Shown: positions 9,109-20,218 of the stretch, piece by piece
Numbering within the stretch: the stretch's first letter is position 1
Layout of the letters: each line of letters begins with the position of its first letter
From: Yersinia massiliensis CCUG 53443
GTDB taxonomy: Bacteria; Pseudomonadota; Gammaproteobacteria; Enterobacterales; Enterobacteriaceae
Assembly (NCBI RefSeq): GCF_000312485.1
Contig: NZ_HE997650.1
Span: 89,721 to 153,720, forward strand
DNA: 64,000 bases
Reading direction: 5' to 3'
The notes under the pieces: generated by a model
The model's input: the letters and a program-made list of their open reading frames with translations, nothing else
What the model was told of the DNA's origin: nothing
The model's database searches: none
Program-made: the position numbers and the translations under genes

Positions 9109-10800
9109 TTATATTACCGGCTGAGGATGTCGGCTTGGTGCCTGACACCAGTTGTTTTGTTCATTAATCCCACCATCCGGCGAGGTGTAGCCCAAACAGC
9201 CTAAAATAGAATCAAACAGTTCAACATGACGATGTGTTTTACCCACACGTTGCTCTGCTTGTAGTTGCTCAAAGGCAGCGAGGTGCTCGGGTTGAGCCAA
9301 AAATTTATCTGAAGCCCAAACCATTAATGGCACACGAAATTGCTCTGGGGGGGCCATTTCACGCGGCGTACCGTGGAAGTGAGTATTATCATCGATAGAC
9401 TCACCGTGATCGGCGGCATAAAACACTAATGCCTTTTTTTGCCGCATTTGGTCGATAACATTGGCGATAAATGAGTCGGTGTATAACACGCTGTTATCAA
9501 ATGCATTGAGCAGTTGTTGCTTGCTACAAAAATCATCCACCCCCATACATTCTGGCTGATAGCGAGCATAACTACGGGGGTAACGCTGGGAGTAGAGATA
9601 GTGGGATCCTTTGGTATGCAGAATAACCAGATGCTTTCCTTGCGGATAACGTCCAAGTGACTCTTTCAACTCATCGACCAGCAACATATCATCCACAGGC
9701 TTATCATCATTACGCTTCTCTGAGGCGATAAGCTCGCGGAATGAGTAATTATCGGTGTTGGTATTATTGTAGAACCACATCTCACTCTGCATGGCGAACA
9801 GCTCAGAAGTGAACCCCAATGATTTCATGACTGCGAAGATATTTTGTTCTTTCAATGTGCGCTGTGGGTTATCTTCCGCACCGCCTTCACGTACAAACAT
9901 GCAGCGCAGTGATAATTTCGTGGAGGTATCGCACGATGTGCCACGAAAAGCGACCAGATTCTTCTCTTTACTTAAACGGGGCGTCGTATCACGTGAATAC
10001 CCCAACAGGCCCATATGATCCCAGCGGGTTGTTTCACCAATGATAAACACGACATAAGTGTCATCAATGCCTGCCGGAGCCACATAGGTATGATGTTCTG
10101 CTGGATCATACAGCGTTGCCGCATCATACCTTTCGTTGTATTGCGTATATGCGTATAACCCCAGTGCGGCCAACCAGTTAGAGGGCAGGTATGAGTGAGC
10201 CACTACGCCACCATAGCTGGGTAAATCTACCGTTTGCAGTTGCTCATTGGCCGCTTGCACTTTATCTAGATAACGAAGGGGCAACCAAACTAGCGCCACT
10301 GCCACTATCATCAACAAAATCGGCCTCATACGCTGACCAGGTGTCTTGCACTGCTCAAGTAGGGTTAAGCGCAGAGTGTTTTTCCAGATCAGCAGCAGAG
10401 GCAAAGCGCTGACCAGCACCATCCAGATAACAAAATGCAGCCCAATCACTTCTTTTGAAAGATCGGTATCTGTGGTTAAAACGGAAATAACGATGCCATA
10501 ACCAATCACGACATTGAAAAAAGTCATGTAATAGCTGGCAGCAACAGAAATGAGTACCAAGAGGGTCGCGACAACACGATAAAACCACCGCCCACCGAGT
10601 GAAATCACCCGCATCACAAAAAAGGTAAACAGGATAATGGCCATCACTTCAATGATAGCGGTCACGACTTTTATCCCTTGGATACCTTGGCTAAAGGAGT
10701 CAAAACGACGATAAAAGACAGAGATATTCAAGAAAATGCCAATATAAACAGCCAACAACAAAGAAAGACTTTGCTGTGATAAAGATTTTACTCTGTCCAT
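9109..10800 (-). CDS. eptB: Kdo2-lipid A phosphoethanolamine 7''-transferase EptB
   Basis: Inner-membrane enzyme that transfers phosphoethanolamine from phosphatidylethanolamine to the outer Kdo of LPS. Five N-terminal membrane spans are followed by a periplasmic alkaline-phosphatase-type domain. That domain has a metal/nucleophile set: GETTRWDH, the TKLSLRC segment carrying the nucleophilic Thr, and ADHGES near the C-terminus. It aligns over its whole length with E. coli EptB (563 residues). I chose the ATG at 10800 (MDRVKSLSQQ, matching the E. coli N-terminus); an upstream in-frame GTG at 10824 would add 8 residues. In E. coli expression depends on sigma-E and the sRNA MgrR. Confidence 0.93.
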   Translation of the reverse strand: MDRVKSLSQQSLSLLLAVYIGIFLNISVFYRRFDSFSQGIQGIKVVTAIIEVMAIILFTFFVMRVISLGGRWFYRVVATLLVLISVAASYYMTFFNVVIGYGIVISVLTTDTDLSKEVIGLHFVIWMVLVSALPLLLIWKNTLRLTLLEQCKTPGQRMRPILLMIVAVALVWLPLRYLDKVQAANEQLQTVDLPSYGGVVAHSYLPSNWLAALGLYAYTQYNERYDAATLYDPAEHHTYVAPAGIDDTYVVFIIGETTRWDHMGLLGYSRDTTPRLSKEKNLVAFRGTSCDTSTKLSLRCMFVREGGAEDNPQRTLKEQNIFAVMKSLGFTSELFAMQSEMWFYNNTNTDNYSFRELIASEKRNDDKPVDDMLLVDELKESLGRYPQGKHLVILHTKGSHYLYSQRYPRSYARYQPECMGVDDFCSKQQLLNAFDNSVLYTDSFIANVIDQMRQKKALVFYAADHGESIDDNTHFHGTPREMAPPEQFRVPLMVWASDKFLAQPEHLAAFEQLQAEQRVGKTHRHVELFDSILGCLGYTSPDGGINEQNNWCQAPSRHPQPVI

Positions 10801-11030
10801 AAAACGCCCGGTCTCCAAAGACACTATTTGCGGCTTGAATCAATCAGACAGTGAACCCGCTATCAGGTTCAGTGTGATATCAATAAGCAGGCTATAGATT
10901 TTTCGCGAGAAATATCTTAGCCGCTCTCAATGGTCCTGTCCGCGAGCTAACGCAAACTCTCCATAGCGGATATGGGTTTAACTATCCCAAAGCAGTGTAG
11001 AACGAGGCAGCATGTACGAGGGCGAAGAAC

Positions 11031-11056
11031 AGCCCACAAGAAAAGTCTTATGGGCT
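11031..11056 (-). terminator. Probable terminator hairpin after ohr
   Basis: Inverted repeat AGCCCACAAGA-AAAG-TCTTATGGGCT with one mismatch, 18 bases downstream of the ohr stop on the minus strand. The T-run is weak. The remaining space up to eptB (10801-11030) shows no gene. Confidence 0.55.
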
Positions 11057-11074
11057 TATGAGACGGGAACTGGC

Positions 11075-11500
11075 TTACTTAATATTGAGTGTGACATCGA
11101 TATTGCCACGAGTGGCATTGGAATAAGGGCAGACAACATGCGCTTTCTTTACTAAATCTTCAGCCACACTTCGTTCAATTCCCGGCAAGCTGATATCCAG
11201 TTGAACCTCAATGCCAAAACCCGTTGGAATGGCACCAATGCCGACAGTCCCTTCAATGTTGGCATCATCAGGAATTTTAATTTTTTCTTTCGATGCAACG
11301 AACTTCAGTGCGCCAAGGAAGCAGGCAGAATAACCCGCAGCAAACAGTTGTTCGGGGTTCGTCACCGCACCACCTGCGCCCCCCATCTCTTTTGGTACGC
11401 CCAACTTCACATCCAATACGCCATCAGAGGAGGTTGCTCGGCCGTCACGGCCGCCAGTGGCTTTAGCTTTGGCGCGATATACGACTTTTTCGATAGACAT
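11075..11500 (-). CDS. ohr: Organic hydroperoxide resistance protein (Ohr/OsmC family)
   Basis: Thiol peroxidase that reduces organic and fatty-acid hydroperoxides in the cytoplasm. At 141 residues it has the two catalytic cysteines of the Ohr subfamily: Cys60 in [12 protein letters not shown] and Cys124 in [12 protein letters not shown]. The N-terminal [13 protein letters not shown] motif with its Arg is also typical of Ohr rather than OsmC. It is monocistronic. The usual MarR-type regulator OhrR is not next to it. Confidence 0.93.
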   Translation of the reverse strand: MSIEKVVYRAKAKATGGRDGRATSSDGVLDVKLGVPKEMGGAGGAVTNPEQLFAAGYSACFLGALKFVASKEKIKIPDDANIEGTVGIGAIPTGFGIEVQLDISLPGIERSVAEDLVKKAHVVCPYSNATRGNIDVTLNIK

Positions 11501-11571
11501 AGTGCTTTCCTTTCAGGGTCAATGAAGATGAAGAACAGGTACAACGTGAAAGTATGGCACTCATATGAAAA

Positions 11572-11591
11572 AGCCCCCAATTTTGGGGGCT
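11572..11591 (-). terminator. Rho-independent terminator of the hydrolase gene
   Basis: Perfect 9-bp stem AGCCCCCAA/TTGGGGGCT with a 2-base loop, followed on the minus strand by TTTTTC. It lies 31 bases beyond the hydrolase stop codon. Confidence 0.9.
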
Positions 11592-11622
11592 TCAAAAGTC
11601 ATCTGGCCGTGCGGGTTATCAA

Positions 11623-13086
11623 TTACTGTGCAGGGGCATCAATTTTATCGTCGATTCGCTGCAACATATAGGGGTAGAAAGGGTTGGACGAAATTCGCAT
11701 CAAGGAATCCAAGCCCACAACCAGCACTGCACGTTCACCGCGTGCAGCAAACGTACCCAAACTGATACCGTACTGGTCCCGTGGCTCAGGATAACGGCCA
11801 TACAATGAATCACTCATTGGGAATGGTAACGCAACATGAGACAACGAGAAGATATCAGGCGGATATATCAAGCCTGTTGGCACGGTAGTCTCGTTGGTTT
11901 GACCCGCTAGAGTCGTTATCGCAACGGTCTCATTACTTTGTGGAGAAACGTTGGTAATCACCGTTGCACTGTAATTACGTGGCGGCGGCGGCAATAAGCG
12001 AGCCAGTGCAGTGTAAGAAGAGTTTCTCAGTAATGGGCCGAAGCTGGCAGCGCGGTTTAAATCAAACAATACCACTTCGCTGCCATTTTTTGGCAAGTGA
12101 TTATAGAGCGCTGTCACTACTGCACGAGTACTGACGGTTGAATCCATTAATGACTGGAACGTCAGAATAGGTGGAAGCTCTTCCATCTTATTGTTTCTGG
12201 AATCACGTGCAATTTGCTGCTGCAATACGGATGTCAGTAAATAAGATTGGCGAGCAGCATTCACTGGGAATGAGTTGTACTTGAACGGGTTAAACTCAGG
12301 CACGATCCCTAACCAAGCTGCTTTAGCAAAAGCTGGGAAGATAGCAGGCCACCCTGCAATACCGGCAAAACGCGCAAAGCTCGTCACACCGATCATTGGG
12401 GATATCAATATCACCCGCGCAGGTTTCGCCAATGCGGGGTCATCTAATGAGTCCAGCGTGTATTTCATTGCCAGTGCACCGCCATTGGAGAAACCAACAA
12501 CATGCAAAGGTAAATCTGGACCACTCAGTGTTTTAGCTTCACGAACAGCTAAACGTGTGGCGGCTAACCAATCCTGCCATTCAACATCGGTCAAGGCACC
12601 CGGTACAGAACCATGGGCAGGTAAACGGATACCGATAGCAACATAGCCACGCTGACGATAATTTTCAGCGATATGGCGCAAGCTATATGGGGTATCGGTT
12701 AAGCCATGCAGCAATACCACAGCACCTTTAGGTTTCCCATCGGGCTGCAGAATATAAGAACGGTTCCAGTCGTTTTTAAAACTTGGTGGATAAATCGAGC
12801 TGCCAGAATAATAACGGTTTAGTGGAATCTCCGTTCTTGGTTCCAGCTTTTCAGTCACATTTTTCCGAACTTCATCAAAAATATTATTTTCAGCTTTCAT
12901 GTAATCCGCCCAGCTAGCTTTATCTATCTCAGCCGCGCGCATTTCATGTGGAACAAAAGTGTGCCAAAGCTCTAGCTTCGGACCACGCTGTGTATCGTAA
13001 ATTCGAATTGCCAGTATGGTAACGGAAATTACCACCAAGACTAGAATAATCCGTTTAATCCACCGCTTAATGGCTATGGAAAGCAT
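11623..13086 (-). CDS. Membrane-anchored alpha/beta hydrolase, substrate unknown
   Basis: 487 residues with a basic N-terminus and a single membrane span at residues 13-29, leaving the catalytic part probably periplasmic. The alpha/beta-hydrolase features are an oxyanion-hole motif LLHGLTDTPYS (residues ~125-135), the nucleophile elbow GFSNGG with Ser200, a candidate acid in SLMDSTVS and a candidate His in SLSHVALPFP. The insert after the nucleophile and the C-terminal proline-rich stretch (LLPPPPRN) are unusual. I recognise the fold but not a characterised family member. A lipase/esterase role is the simplest guess. Monocistronic with its own terminator. Confidence 0.8.
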   Translation of the reverse strand: MLSIAIKRWIKRIILVLVVISVTILAIRIYDTQRGPKLELWHTFVPHEMRAAEIDKASWADYMKAENNIFDEVRKNVTEKLEPRTEIPLNRYYSGSSIYPPSFKNDWNRSYILQPDGKPKGAVVLLHGLTDTPYSLRHIAENYRQRGYVAIGIRLPAHGSVPGALTDVEWQDWLAATRLAVREAKTLSGPDLPLHVVGFSNGGALAMKYTLDSLDDPALAKPARVILISPMIGVTSFARFAGIAGWPAIFPAFAKAAWLGIVPEFNPFKYNSFPVNAARQSYLLTSVLQQQIARDSRNNKMEELPPILTFQSLMDSTVSTRAVVTALYNHLPKNGSEVVLFDLNRAASFGPLLRNSSYTALARLLPPPPRNYSATVITNVSPQSNETVAITTLAGQTNETTVPTGLIYPPDIFSLSHVALPFPMSDSLYGRYPEPRDQYGISLGTFAARGERAVLVVGLDSLMRISSNPFYPYMLQRIDDKIDAPAQ

Positions 13087-13465
13087 GATCCGTTACTCCG
13101 TAGGTCTATAATTTTTTTTACAATTGGGGTCAGTTTATCACCATCTGGCGACGCTGCTACTTTAAACGCAAAATATTCTCTTGGAATAGAGTGCGATATA
13201 ACTAAATCAGTATGTGGTTATTGTTGTCAAATGAATACCGATGTTCAGTTTCATTATGCGATATATCTTGCGTATAACGACGGTATTAAATATGCCTGTG
13301 GAATTAAAAATATCTGATTTAATCTTGTGTTGTGGCAATGCTGAGATAATCATGCTGACCAATCAATTAATGACTTTGGTTATCATTCCTAGTTTTCATT
13401 TTAATACTACACCTAATATAAGACTTAATTTGTGAAGAGTAATCCGTTCACCCGCTATGAAGATA
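13087..13465. other. Intergenic region, no gene seen
   Basis: AT-rich spacer between the hydrolase start and the end of the hut operon. It must hold the hydrolase promoter. A 64-codon open frame on the plus strand (13241-13435) has no ribosome-binding site or recognisable product. Confidence 0.5.
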
Positions 13466-13497
13466 CTTAGCCACTGAATACACTATCAGTGGCTAAG
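13466..13497 (-). terminator. Hairpin at the end of the hut operon
   Basis: Perfect 12-bp inverted repeat CTTAGCCACTGA / TCAGTGGCTAAG with an 8-base loop, 15 bases after the permease stop codon. It lacks a clear T-run, so termination may be partial or Rho-assisted. Confidence 0.6.
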
Positions 13498-13511
13498 CTG
13501 CATACTCCCCG

Positions 13512-14909
13512 TTAGGCTTCGCTGCTTTCAACTTGCGGTTGGGGAGCAGACGCGGGCGATTTACGTAACCAGATCCACCATGCCAGCGTCATTAAGGCAA
13601 CCCATGCCAAACCGACATACATGGCAATACGAGTGGCAGGGAAATACCCTAGAACGACAATGATGAAAGCCATAAAGAGAATGGTCAGAATCGGTGCGAC
13701 TGGCCAAAACGGAACAGGGAAGGCAAGTTTGGCGACACTCTCCTTACTCATCTTCCGGCGCATGGCCACTTGCGACACTAAAATCATCAACCATACCCAA
13801 ACGGTGGCGAAAGTCGCAATTGAGGCAATTATCAGGAACACATTTTTTGGAATAAGGTAGTTCAGTACCACGCCGCATAGCAGCGCAATGGCCATCACTA
13901 AAATGGTCATCCAAGGCACGCCATTACGTGTCAGGCGACTAAAACACTTGGGTGCTAACCCTTCTTGCGCCATGCCATACATCATACGACCTGCGCCGTA
14001 GATATCGCTATTAATCGCTGAGATGGCCGCACTGATCACCACCAGATTTAGAATATTCGCGGCGGAGCTGATCCCTAAGCTACTGAAAATTGCTACAAAA
14101 GGACTGCCATTTTGCCCAATACTATTCCACGGATAGATCGCCATCAGAACAAAGAGCGTTAAAACGTAGAATAAAAGAATACGTACCGGCACGGTGTTAA
14201 TGGCGCGTGGTAATACTTTTTCCGGATTTTTTGCTTCACTGGCCGTCACGCCGATAATTTCAATGCCGCCAAAAGCAAACATAACAACCGCAAACGAGGC
14301 AATCACCCCCGTCAGTCCATTGGGCATAAACCCTTGATGCGACCATAGATTACTAACACCAGTGCTCTCATGACCGGCACCAAAACCAAACATCATAATG
14401 CCAAATCCAGCGGCTATCATGGCAATAATCGCCGTCACTTTGAGCAGCGATAACCAGAACTCCATCTCACCAAAGACTTTAACTGAGCAGAGATTCAGCG
14501 CACCGATAAAGAAGATGATACTCAGCACCCAAACCCACTGTGGGGCATCTGGAAACCACAATCCCATATAGATACCAAATGCAGTGACATCGGCCAACGC
14601 CACGATAATCATCTCAAAGGTATAGGTCCAGCCGGTCAGAAACCCCGCCAGTGGCCCAAGATAACGACTGGCATAATGACCAAATGACCCCGCAACCGGA
14701 TCATGCACCGCCATTTCACCGAGTGCACGCATCACCATAAATACTGCCGCACCGCCAATCAAATAGGCGAGTAGGACTGCTGGCCCCGCCAAACGAATAG
14801 CTTCGGCAGAACCATAAAATAAACCCGTACCAATGGCGGAACCTAATGCCATGAACCGGATATGTCGCGCACTAAGGCCGCGTTTGAGCGTGGATGAATC
14901 ATTCTTCAT
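13512..14909 (-). CDS. proY: Amino-acid permease (AAT family, ProY-like), probable histidine/urocanate-pathway uptake
   Basis: Twelve-span inner-membrane amino-acid/proton symporter. From the chosen ATG (14909, [13 protein letters not shown]) it is 465 residues and closely follows E. coli ProY, including [21 protein letters not shown] and the consensus amphipathic region with [19 protein letters not shown] (residues ~215-235). It is the third gene after hutU and hutH on the same strand, 104 bases from hutH. Context therefore suggests histidine import (a HutT role), although the closest named relative is the ProY permease. A GAGA ribosome site lies 9 bases before the chosen start; the longer in-frame start lacks support. 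Confidence 0.85.
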   Translation of the reverse strand: MKNDSSTLKRGLSARHIRFMALGSAIGTGLFYGSAEAIRLAGPAVLLAYLIGGAAVFMVMRALGEMAVHDPVAGSFGHYASRYLGPLAGFLTGWTYTFEMIIVALADVTAFGIYMGLWFPDAPQWVWVLSIIFFIGALNLCSVKVFGEMEFWLSLLKVTAIIAMIAAGFGIMMFGFGAGHESTGVSNLWSHQGFMPNGLTGVIASFAVVMFAFGGIEIIGVTASEAKNPEKVLPRAINTVPVRILLFYVLTLFVLMAIYPWNSIGQNGSPFVAIFSSLGISSAANILNLVVISAAISAINSDIYGAGRMMYGMAQEGLAPKCFSRLTRNGVPWMTILVMAIALLCGVVLNYLIPKNVFLIIASIATFATVWVWLMILVSQVAMRRKMSKESVAKLAFPVPFWPVAPILTILFMAFIIVVLGYFPATRIAMYVGLAWVALMTLAWWIWLRKSPASAPQPQVESSEA

Positions 14910-15013
14910 GGTACATTCTCGCAAGATTTGTGCCCTTTCAGGCAGGGGTTCAGAGAGGGTGATCTCGCGAACGGGATCACCTATAGGCAAAAATTATTGC
15001 TGCTTTTTATTTA

Positions 15014-16570
15014 TTAGAGGCTAGGTAAGACATGCGGAGGCATCAGTTCGTTCATATGACGTTGCGCAATTAACTGGCTTGCTGCTTCAATATCTGGAGC
15101 GAAGAAGCGGTCTTTTTCGTAATAGGCTACATGCTGGCGCAATAACTGACGCGCCGGCTCCAGCGCATCCGACGTTTTCAAGCCTTTGCGCAAGTCCAGC
15201 CCCTGACACGCAGCCAGCCATTCAACGGCCAAAATGCCGCGTACATTTTCAGCCATTTCCCATAAGCGTTTACCGGCACGAGGAGCCATAGAAACATGGT
15301 CTTCCTGGTTGGCAGAAGTAGGAATACTGTCAACACTGGAAGGGAAGGCTAACCCTTTATTCTCGCTGGTGAGTGCGGCTGCGGTGACTTGCGCGATCAT
15401 AAAGCCAGAGTTGACACCGCCGTTCTCCACTAAAAATGGCGGCAACTGCGACATATGTTTATCCATCAATAACGAAATACGGCGCTCTGATAGTGACCCC
15501 ATTTCGGCCAACGCCAGTGCTAAATTATCCGCTGCCATAGCCACAGGTTCAGCATGGAAGTTACCACCAGAAAGCACATCACCTTGCTCAGCAAATACCA
15601 GAGGGTTATCGGATACCGCATTAGATTCAATAGCCAGTACCTCTGCAGCCTGACGCATTTGGGTCAGGCAAGCGCCCATCACTTGAGGCTGACAGCGTAG
15701 AGAGTATGGATCCTGCACTTTGTCACAATTACGGTGAGACTCCGACACTTCGCTGCGATCGCCTAACAGATGGCGATAAGTACTGGCAGCATCAATCTGC
15801 CCGCGCTGACCGCGTACCGCATGAATACGAGCATCAAATGGATTACGGGAGCCTAAGGCGGCTTCAACCGTCAAGCTGCCAAAAACAGATGCCGCAGCAT
15901 AGAGATCTTCCGCCTCAAATAAGCCACGCAGTGCGTAAGCGGTAGACACCTGCGTGCCATTAAGCAGCGCTAACCCTTCTTTCGCCGCCAATGTGAGTGG
16001 TTGTAGGCCCGCTTTTGCCAGCGCGCTACGGGCATCTAACCATTCGCCTTGATAGCGAGCCTTGCCTTCACCTAATAGCAACAGGCTCATATGGGCCAAT
16101 GGGGCCAAATCCCCTGACGCTCCCACCGAACCTTTTAGTGGAATATGTGGATAAACCTCGGCATTAACCAACGCGATAAGCGCCTGAATGACCTCAAGGC
16201 GAATACCCGAAAAACCGCGAGCCAAGCTATTGATTTTAAGCACCATAATCAGGCGTACAATGGCATCATCATTGGCCTCTCCGACGCCAGCGGCATGAGA
16301 AAGCACGATCGAGCGTTGCAGGTTTTCCAAATCTTCCGTGGCAATACGCGTTGATGCCAACAAACCGAAGCCAGTGTTGATGCCATAGGCGGTGCGTTTC
16401 TCGGCCAATATGGCTTGTACACAATCAACACTCTGTTGAATCGGTGCATGCGCACTTTCATCAAGAGAGATCTTCACTGGATGCAGGAAAATATGCCGTA
16501 AATCTGCCAGAGTCATTTGGCCCGGGCGCAGTGTCATCGTTTCCATGGTTGGATTGATTCCTGTTTTCAT
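15014..16570 (-). CDS. hutH: Histidine ammonia-lyase HutH
   Basis: First enzyme of histidine catabolism: L-histidine to urocanate plus ammonia. The product carries the Ala-Ser-Gly triplet ([13 protein letters not shown], residues ~155-167) that cyclises to the MIO electrophile. The conserved active-site segments [22 protein letters not shown] and [11 protein letters not shown] are all present. The start at 16570 overlaps the hutU stop (ATGA) and has an AGGGGA ribosome site, giving 518 residues. A downstream ATG at 16546 would give the more usual 510. Confidence 0.96.
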   Translation of the reverse strand: MKTGINPTMETMTLRPGQMTLADLRHIFLHPVKISLDESAHAPIQQSVDCVQAILAEKRTAYGINTGFGLLASTRIATEDLENLQRSIVLSHAAGVGEANDDAIVRLIMVLKINSLARGFSGIRLEVIQALIALVNAEVYPHIPLKGSVGASGDLAPLAHMSLLLLGEGKARYQGEWLDARSALAKAGLQPLTLAAKEGLALLNGTQVSTAYALRGLFEAEDLYAAASVFGSLTVEAALGSRNPFDARIHAVRGQRGQIDAASTYRHLLGDRSEVSESHRNCDKVQDPYSLRCQPQVMGACLTQMRQAAEVLAIESNAVSDNPLVFAEQGDVLSGGNFHAEPVAMAADNLALALAEMGSLSERRISLLMDKHMSQLPPFLVENGGVNSGFMIAQVTAAALTSENKGLAFPSSVDSIPTSANQEDHVSMAPRAGKRLWEMAENVRGILAVEWLAACQGLDLRKGLKTSDALEPARQLLRQHVAYYEKDRFFAPDIEAASQLIAQRHMNELMPPHVLPSL

Positions 16571-18258
16571 GAACGTTTCCCCTGAGTTGCGGCAACCATT
16601 GGCAGATTTAATCCTTGCTCTTGGGCACAATGAATAGCGATATCATAACCTGCATCGGCATGACGCATGACGCCCGTTGCCGGGTCATTATGTAACACCC
16701 GAGCGATACGTTCAGCGGCTTCATCACTACCATCACAAACCACCACCATGCCAGAATGTTGAGAGAAGCCCATCCCGACGCCACCACCATGATGCAATGA
16801 CACCCAAGTAGCGCCACTCGCTGTATTGAGCAGGGCATTCAGCAATGGCCAATCAGATACGGCATCAGAGCCATCTTTCATGGCTTCCGTTTCACGATTA
16901 GGGCTGGAGACTGATCCAGAATCCAGATGGTCACGGCCAATCACAATGGGAGCCGACAATTCACCAGTGCGCACCATTTCGTTGAAAGCCAAACCTAATT
17001 TTGCTCGCTGGCCCAATCCAACCCAACAAATCCGCGCTGGTAGACCTTGGAAACTAATACGTTCGCGGGCCATATCGAGCCAATGATGCAAGTGTTCGTC
17101 ATCAGGGATCAGCTCTTTAACCTTAGCATCCGTCTTATAAATATCGTCTGCCTCACCAGAGAGCGCCGCCCAGCGGAATGGGCCGATACCGCGACAGAAT
17201 AATGGCCGAATATAGGCAGGGACAAAACCTGGGAAATCAAAAGCATGAGTGACGCCCATATCCTGTGCCATTTGGCGAATATTATTGCCGTAATCGAACG
17301 TAGGGACACCCATGTTGTGGAAAGCCAGCATCGCTTCGACATGCTCTGCCATCGATGCTTTAGCCGCGTTCACCACCAAAACAGGTTCACTTTGAGCACG
17401 CTGACGATACTGTTCCCAGCTCCAGCCTTTTGGCAAATAACCGTTCAATGGGTCATGAGCACTGGTTTGGTCGGTCACCATGTCAGGTCGTACACCACGG
17501 CGAACCAATTCCGGTAAAATTTCAGCCGCATTACCGCATAAAGCGATAGAAACGGCTTCACCCGCAGCGGTATATTTTCCGATACGTGCTAATGCATCAT
17601 CCAGATCGGCAGCTTGTTCATCGACATAACGGGTTTTTAAGCGAAAATCGATACGGCTCTGTTGGCACTCAATATTTAAGGAACAAGCACCCGCTAATGT
17701 TGCTGCCAGCGGCTGCGCGCCCCCCATACCACCTAGCCCTGCGGTGAGCACCCAGCGCCCTTTCAGGTCACCGCCAAAATGCTGCCGACCCGCCTCGACG
17801 AATGTTTCATAGGTACCCTGGACAATGCCTTGGCTACCGATATAGATCCAACTCCCCGCTGTCATTTGGCCGTACATCGCCAACCCTTTAGCGTCCAGTT
17901 CGTTAAAATGCTCCCAATTAGCCCAATGAGGGACTAAATTTGAGTTGGCAATCAATACCCTAGGTGCATTACTGTGGGTTTTAAAGACACCGACAGGTTT
18001 ACCAGACTGAATCAATAAGGTCTCATCATCATTTAAGTGTGTCAGACTTTCTACAATCTGGTCATAGCACTCCCAATTGCGGGCTGCGCGGCCAATACCG
18101 CCGTAAACCACTAATTCTTTAGGATTCTCAGCCACTTCAGGATCAAGGTTATTCATCAACATGCGCAGCGGGGCTTCTGTAAACCAACTTTTTGCGGTCA
18201 GTTTTGTTCCACGAGCGGCTCTAATCTCATTATCACGAAATCTGTTTTGGGCAGTCAC
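16567..18258 (-). CDS. hutU: Urocanate hydratase HutU
   Basis: NAD+-dependent urocanase converting urocanate to imidazolonepropionate. It is 563 residues when started from the GTG at 18258 (VTAQNRFRD), which has AAGGA seven bases upstream; the in-frame TTG at 18273 is less likely. Family landmarks are [18 protein letters not shown] at the N-terminus, the NAD-site loop [13 protein letters not shown] (residues ~175-190), and [14 protein letters not shown] with the conserved Cys. First gene of the operon. hutG, hutI and the repressor hutC are not in this window. Confidence 0.96.
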   Translation of the reverse strand: MTAQNRFRDNEIRAARGTKLTAKSWFTEAPLRMLMNNLDPEVAENPKELVVYGGIGRAARNWECYDQIVESLTHLNDDETLLIQSGKPVGVFKTHSNAPRVLIANSNLVPHWANWEHFNELDAKGLAMYGQMTAGSWIYIGSQGIVQGTYETFVEAGRQHFGGDLKGRWVLTAGLGGMGGAQPLAATLAGACSLNIECQQSRIDFRLKTRYVDEQAADLDDALARIGKYTAAGEAVSIALCGNAAEILPELVRRGVRPDMVTDQTSAHDPLNGYLPKGWSWEQYRQRAQSEPVLVVNAAKASMAEHVEAMLAFHNMGVPTFDYGNNIRQMAQDMGVTHAFDFPGFVPAYIRPLFCRGIGPFRWAALSGEADDIYKTDAKVKELIPDDEHLHHWLDMARERISFQGLPARICWVGLGQRAKLGLAFNEMVRTGELSAPIVIGRDHLDSGSVSSPNRETEAMKDGSDAVSDWPLLNALLNTASGATWVSLHHGGGVGMGFSQHSGMVVVCDGSDEAAERIARVLHNDPATGVMRHADAGYDIAIHCAQEQGLNLPMVAATQGKRS

Positions 18259-18325
18259 GGCAATTTCCTTCAACCAGTTTTTCAGGTGTCGACGACATTA
18301 CTTCTCTTGAGCTTTTATTAACATA

Positions 18326-18343
18326 TACTCGTATAGACAAGTA
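18326..18343 (-). promoter_or_regulatory. Putative HutC-type operator upstream of hutU
   Basis: Near-perfect 18-bp palindrome TACTCGTATAGACAAGTA, 68 bases upstream of the hutU start. It fits the GntR-family HutC operators of enteric and Pseudomonas hut promoters (CTTGTATA-GACAAG type), which release on urocanate binding. The palindrome is seen; the identity of the regulator is inferred. Confidence 0.7.
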
Positions 18344-20218
18344 CAATCAAGCACAAGGAAAACGACAACAAAACGGCAGAAACATCAAAATAAAATCAGG
18401 TAATAACCTTAATTATTAATTGGTTATGGTTGATATCATTTTGAATTAATGTATAGCAAAAGGATTTTTGACGTGTTTTTCTCTATGAAATCAGCATAAA
18501 ATTGGTGTGTTTTTGCGCACGGAGTCACATATAATTCACATGGATTTTACATTGTGACACCCTTATTGAGCAATACATCGCAGCTAAAACACCGTTCAAT
18601 ATCGCCTAAATCAATACCAAAAACTAATATGTTGATATATCTCACACAAATTAAAGCCGCGATAGAAATCCGTCAAAATACGTATTTTAGCTTGGATAAG
18701 AAGATGAGAAGGTCAGTGACTATAGAGGTGAGATTAATTTCGGCATCGGCAAAGGGTTGGTGATATTCCTCCATTTAAGTCAGACTAAAAACAACCTTAA
18801 TATATAATGAGTTACATAATATCTGGCACTAAAATGATAAAAGCCCTGACTGAGTTAGCCAGGGCTTTTAAGGTACTACAAATTTAAAATTAAACATTAA
18901 TCAACTTAATAACGTATTACTTATCTACGTACTGTTTATATCGATGTACATGTTTCTACAGGAATATTTTGTTTAGTGTTAACTCTCCCTCCAATATTTT
19001 AACTGAATGGTAACAATTCCTGCTTAATTCATTTCAGTCATGCCTATGATAAGACAGACTAAATTAGTACATCCCCTCGCGATATATACTCTTGTTACAT
19101 GGCTTTAACTCTCGTCGCGATATTCTCGATCTCATACTCACGTACACAAATCGCGAACATTACTATTAACAACAAAGCCTTAACTCATCGCGTTATCGTC
19201 CACAGAATGCGATTGTAAAGATTTACTGCGTGGCCTTAAAGCATCATCACAATGGTCATTTATAAAAAAACCGCCGTGAATCTCACATAAAAAAGTATTT
19301 CGTGACCTTTATCGCATTATTTAAATCTTGCTACATGGACACCGGTTAAATAAAAATTTCGTTACTCATTGCACCGGTGTTAAATTCCAATCTACTTGTT
19401 CTGCATGAGATGTCAATACTGTTTTTAAGTACATGGTTTTATTATCAGCACGACAAAATGAGAATGCTTTACACCGACCTTAATTGAGTTTTAATTCATT
19501 ATCTTAGCGTCAAGGATTCCAATCATCCGTAATATCGTGACTGTTATGTTGGGTTTAACTTAATCTTGGTCCAAGGAAAGTGGCATACAACTTAGATATG
19601 ATTTTTTCTACCTTTAGGCTTATTTGAGTTAATAGAATCTTTGCTAATATCTTTCAGTCATTAAGACTGCCAATATTGTGTGAAGCACTGTGACATGATT
19701 AGCACAATAAGAAAGCAAGTGATTGAGAAGCGTGACAACAAACACAGGTTATCTTAATCAACTCAGTCACGATGACATATATCGAGTTTTAGCATTTTTT
19801 TGAAGTGAGAAGCTCTAATTACAGAGACCCCATGCTTTAGTGCCACTAATCCATAAAAACGGTATATCTACCCTCTCGCACACTGAAACAAGCTGCCAGC
19901 ATCACTTTTGAGAATTTCCTCAAAAGTACATAACAACATAAAAAATATCGTGTTTTATTACATTTTTCATGCTTAACTTTCGTTCTATGCCACACTGTTA
20001 GAGTAGAAATAACAATTAATATGATTATGACTACTATCTAATGTCAGGTATGCAAAAATTACACATATACTTTATCAGTATCAGTCGGGTGTTCTCGATA
20101 GCATCACACGACAGAGGCTAGAATTATCACAAAAAACCAAGTGGGCCAGGGATGAGCTATTTTTAACGACTGGCTAAGGTAACTAAAAGACACATAGATA
20201 TTTTTTGGGGGATCGCGC
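18344..20218. other. Long intergenic region (1.9 kb) without a convincing gene
   Basis: AT-rich stretch between divergent hutU and the rpfR-like gene. No frame longer than ~70 codons has a ribosome site or known product. Structures seen: a terminator-like hairpin AAAGCCCTG/CAGGGCTTT (18840-18869) and an 8-bp inverted repeat ACACCGGT/ACCGGTGT around 19338-19381. It may hold a decayed gene, an unannotated small RNA ending at the hairpin, or a long leader for the downstream gene. Confidence 0.45.
18840..18869. terminator. Terminator-like hairpin in gene-free DNA
   Basis: 9-bp stem AAAGCCCTG / CAGGGCTTT with an 11-base loop, A/T-rich on both flanks, so it could act in either direction. No recognisable gene ends at it. 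Confidence 0.55.

Noticed and set aside
13241..13435. 64-codon frame between the hydrolase and hut operon
   Set aside because: No ribosome-binding site, no family, surrounded by AT-rich DNA.
18554..18763. 69-codon frame in the long hutU-rpfR gap
   Set aside because: No start signal or recognisable product; one of several short frames expected by chance.
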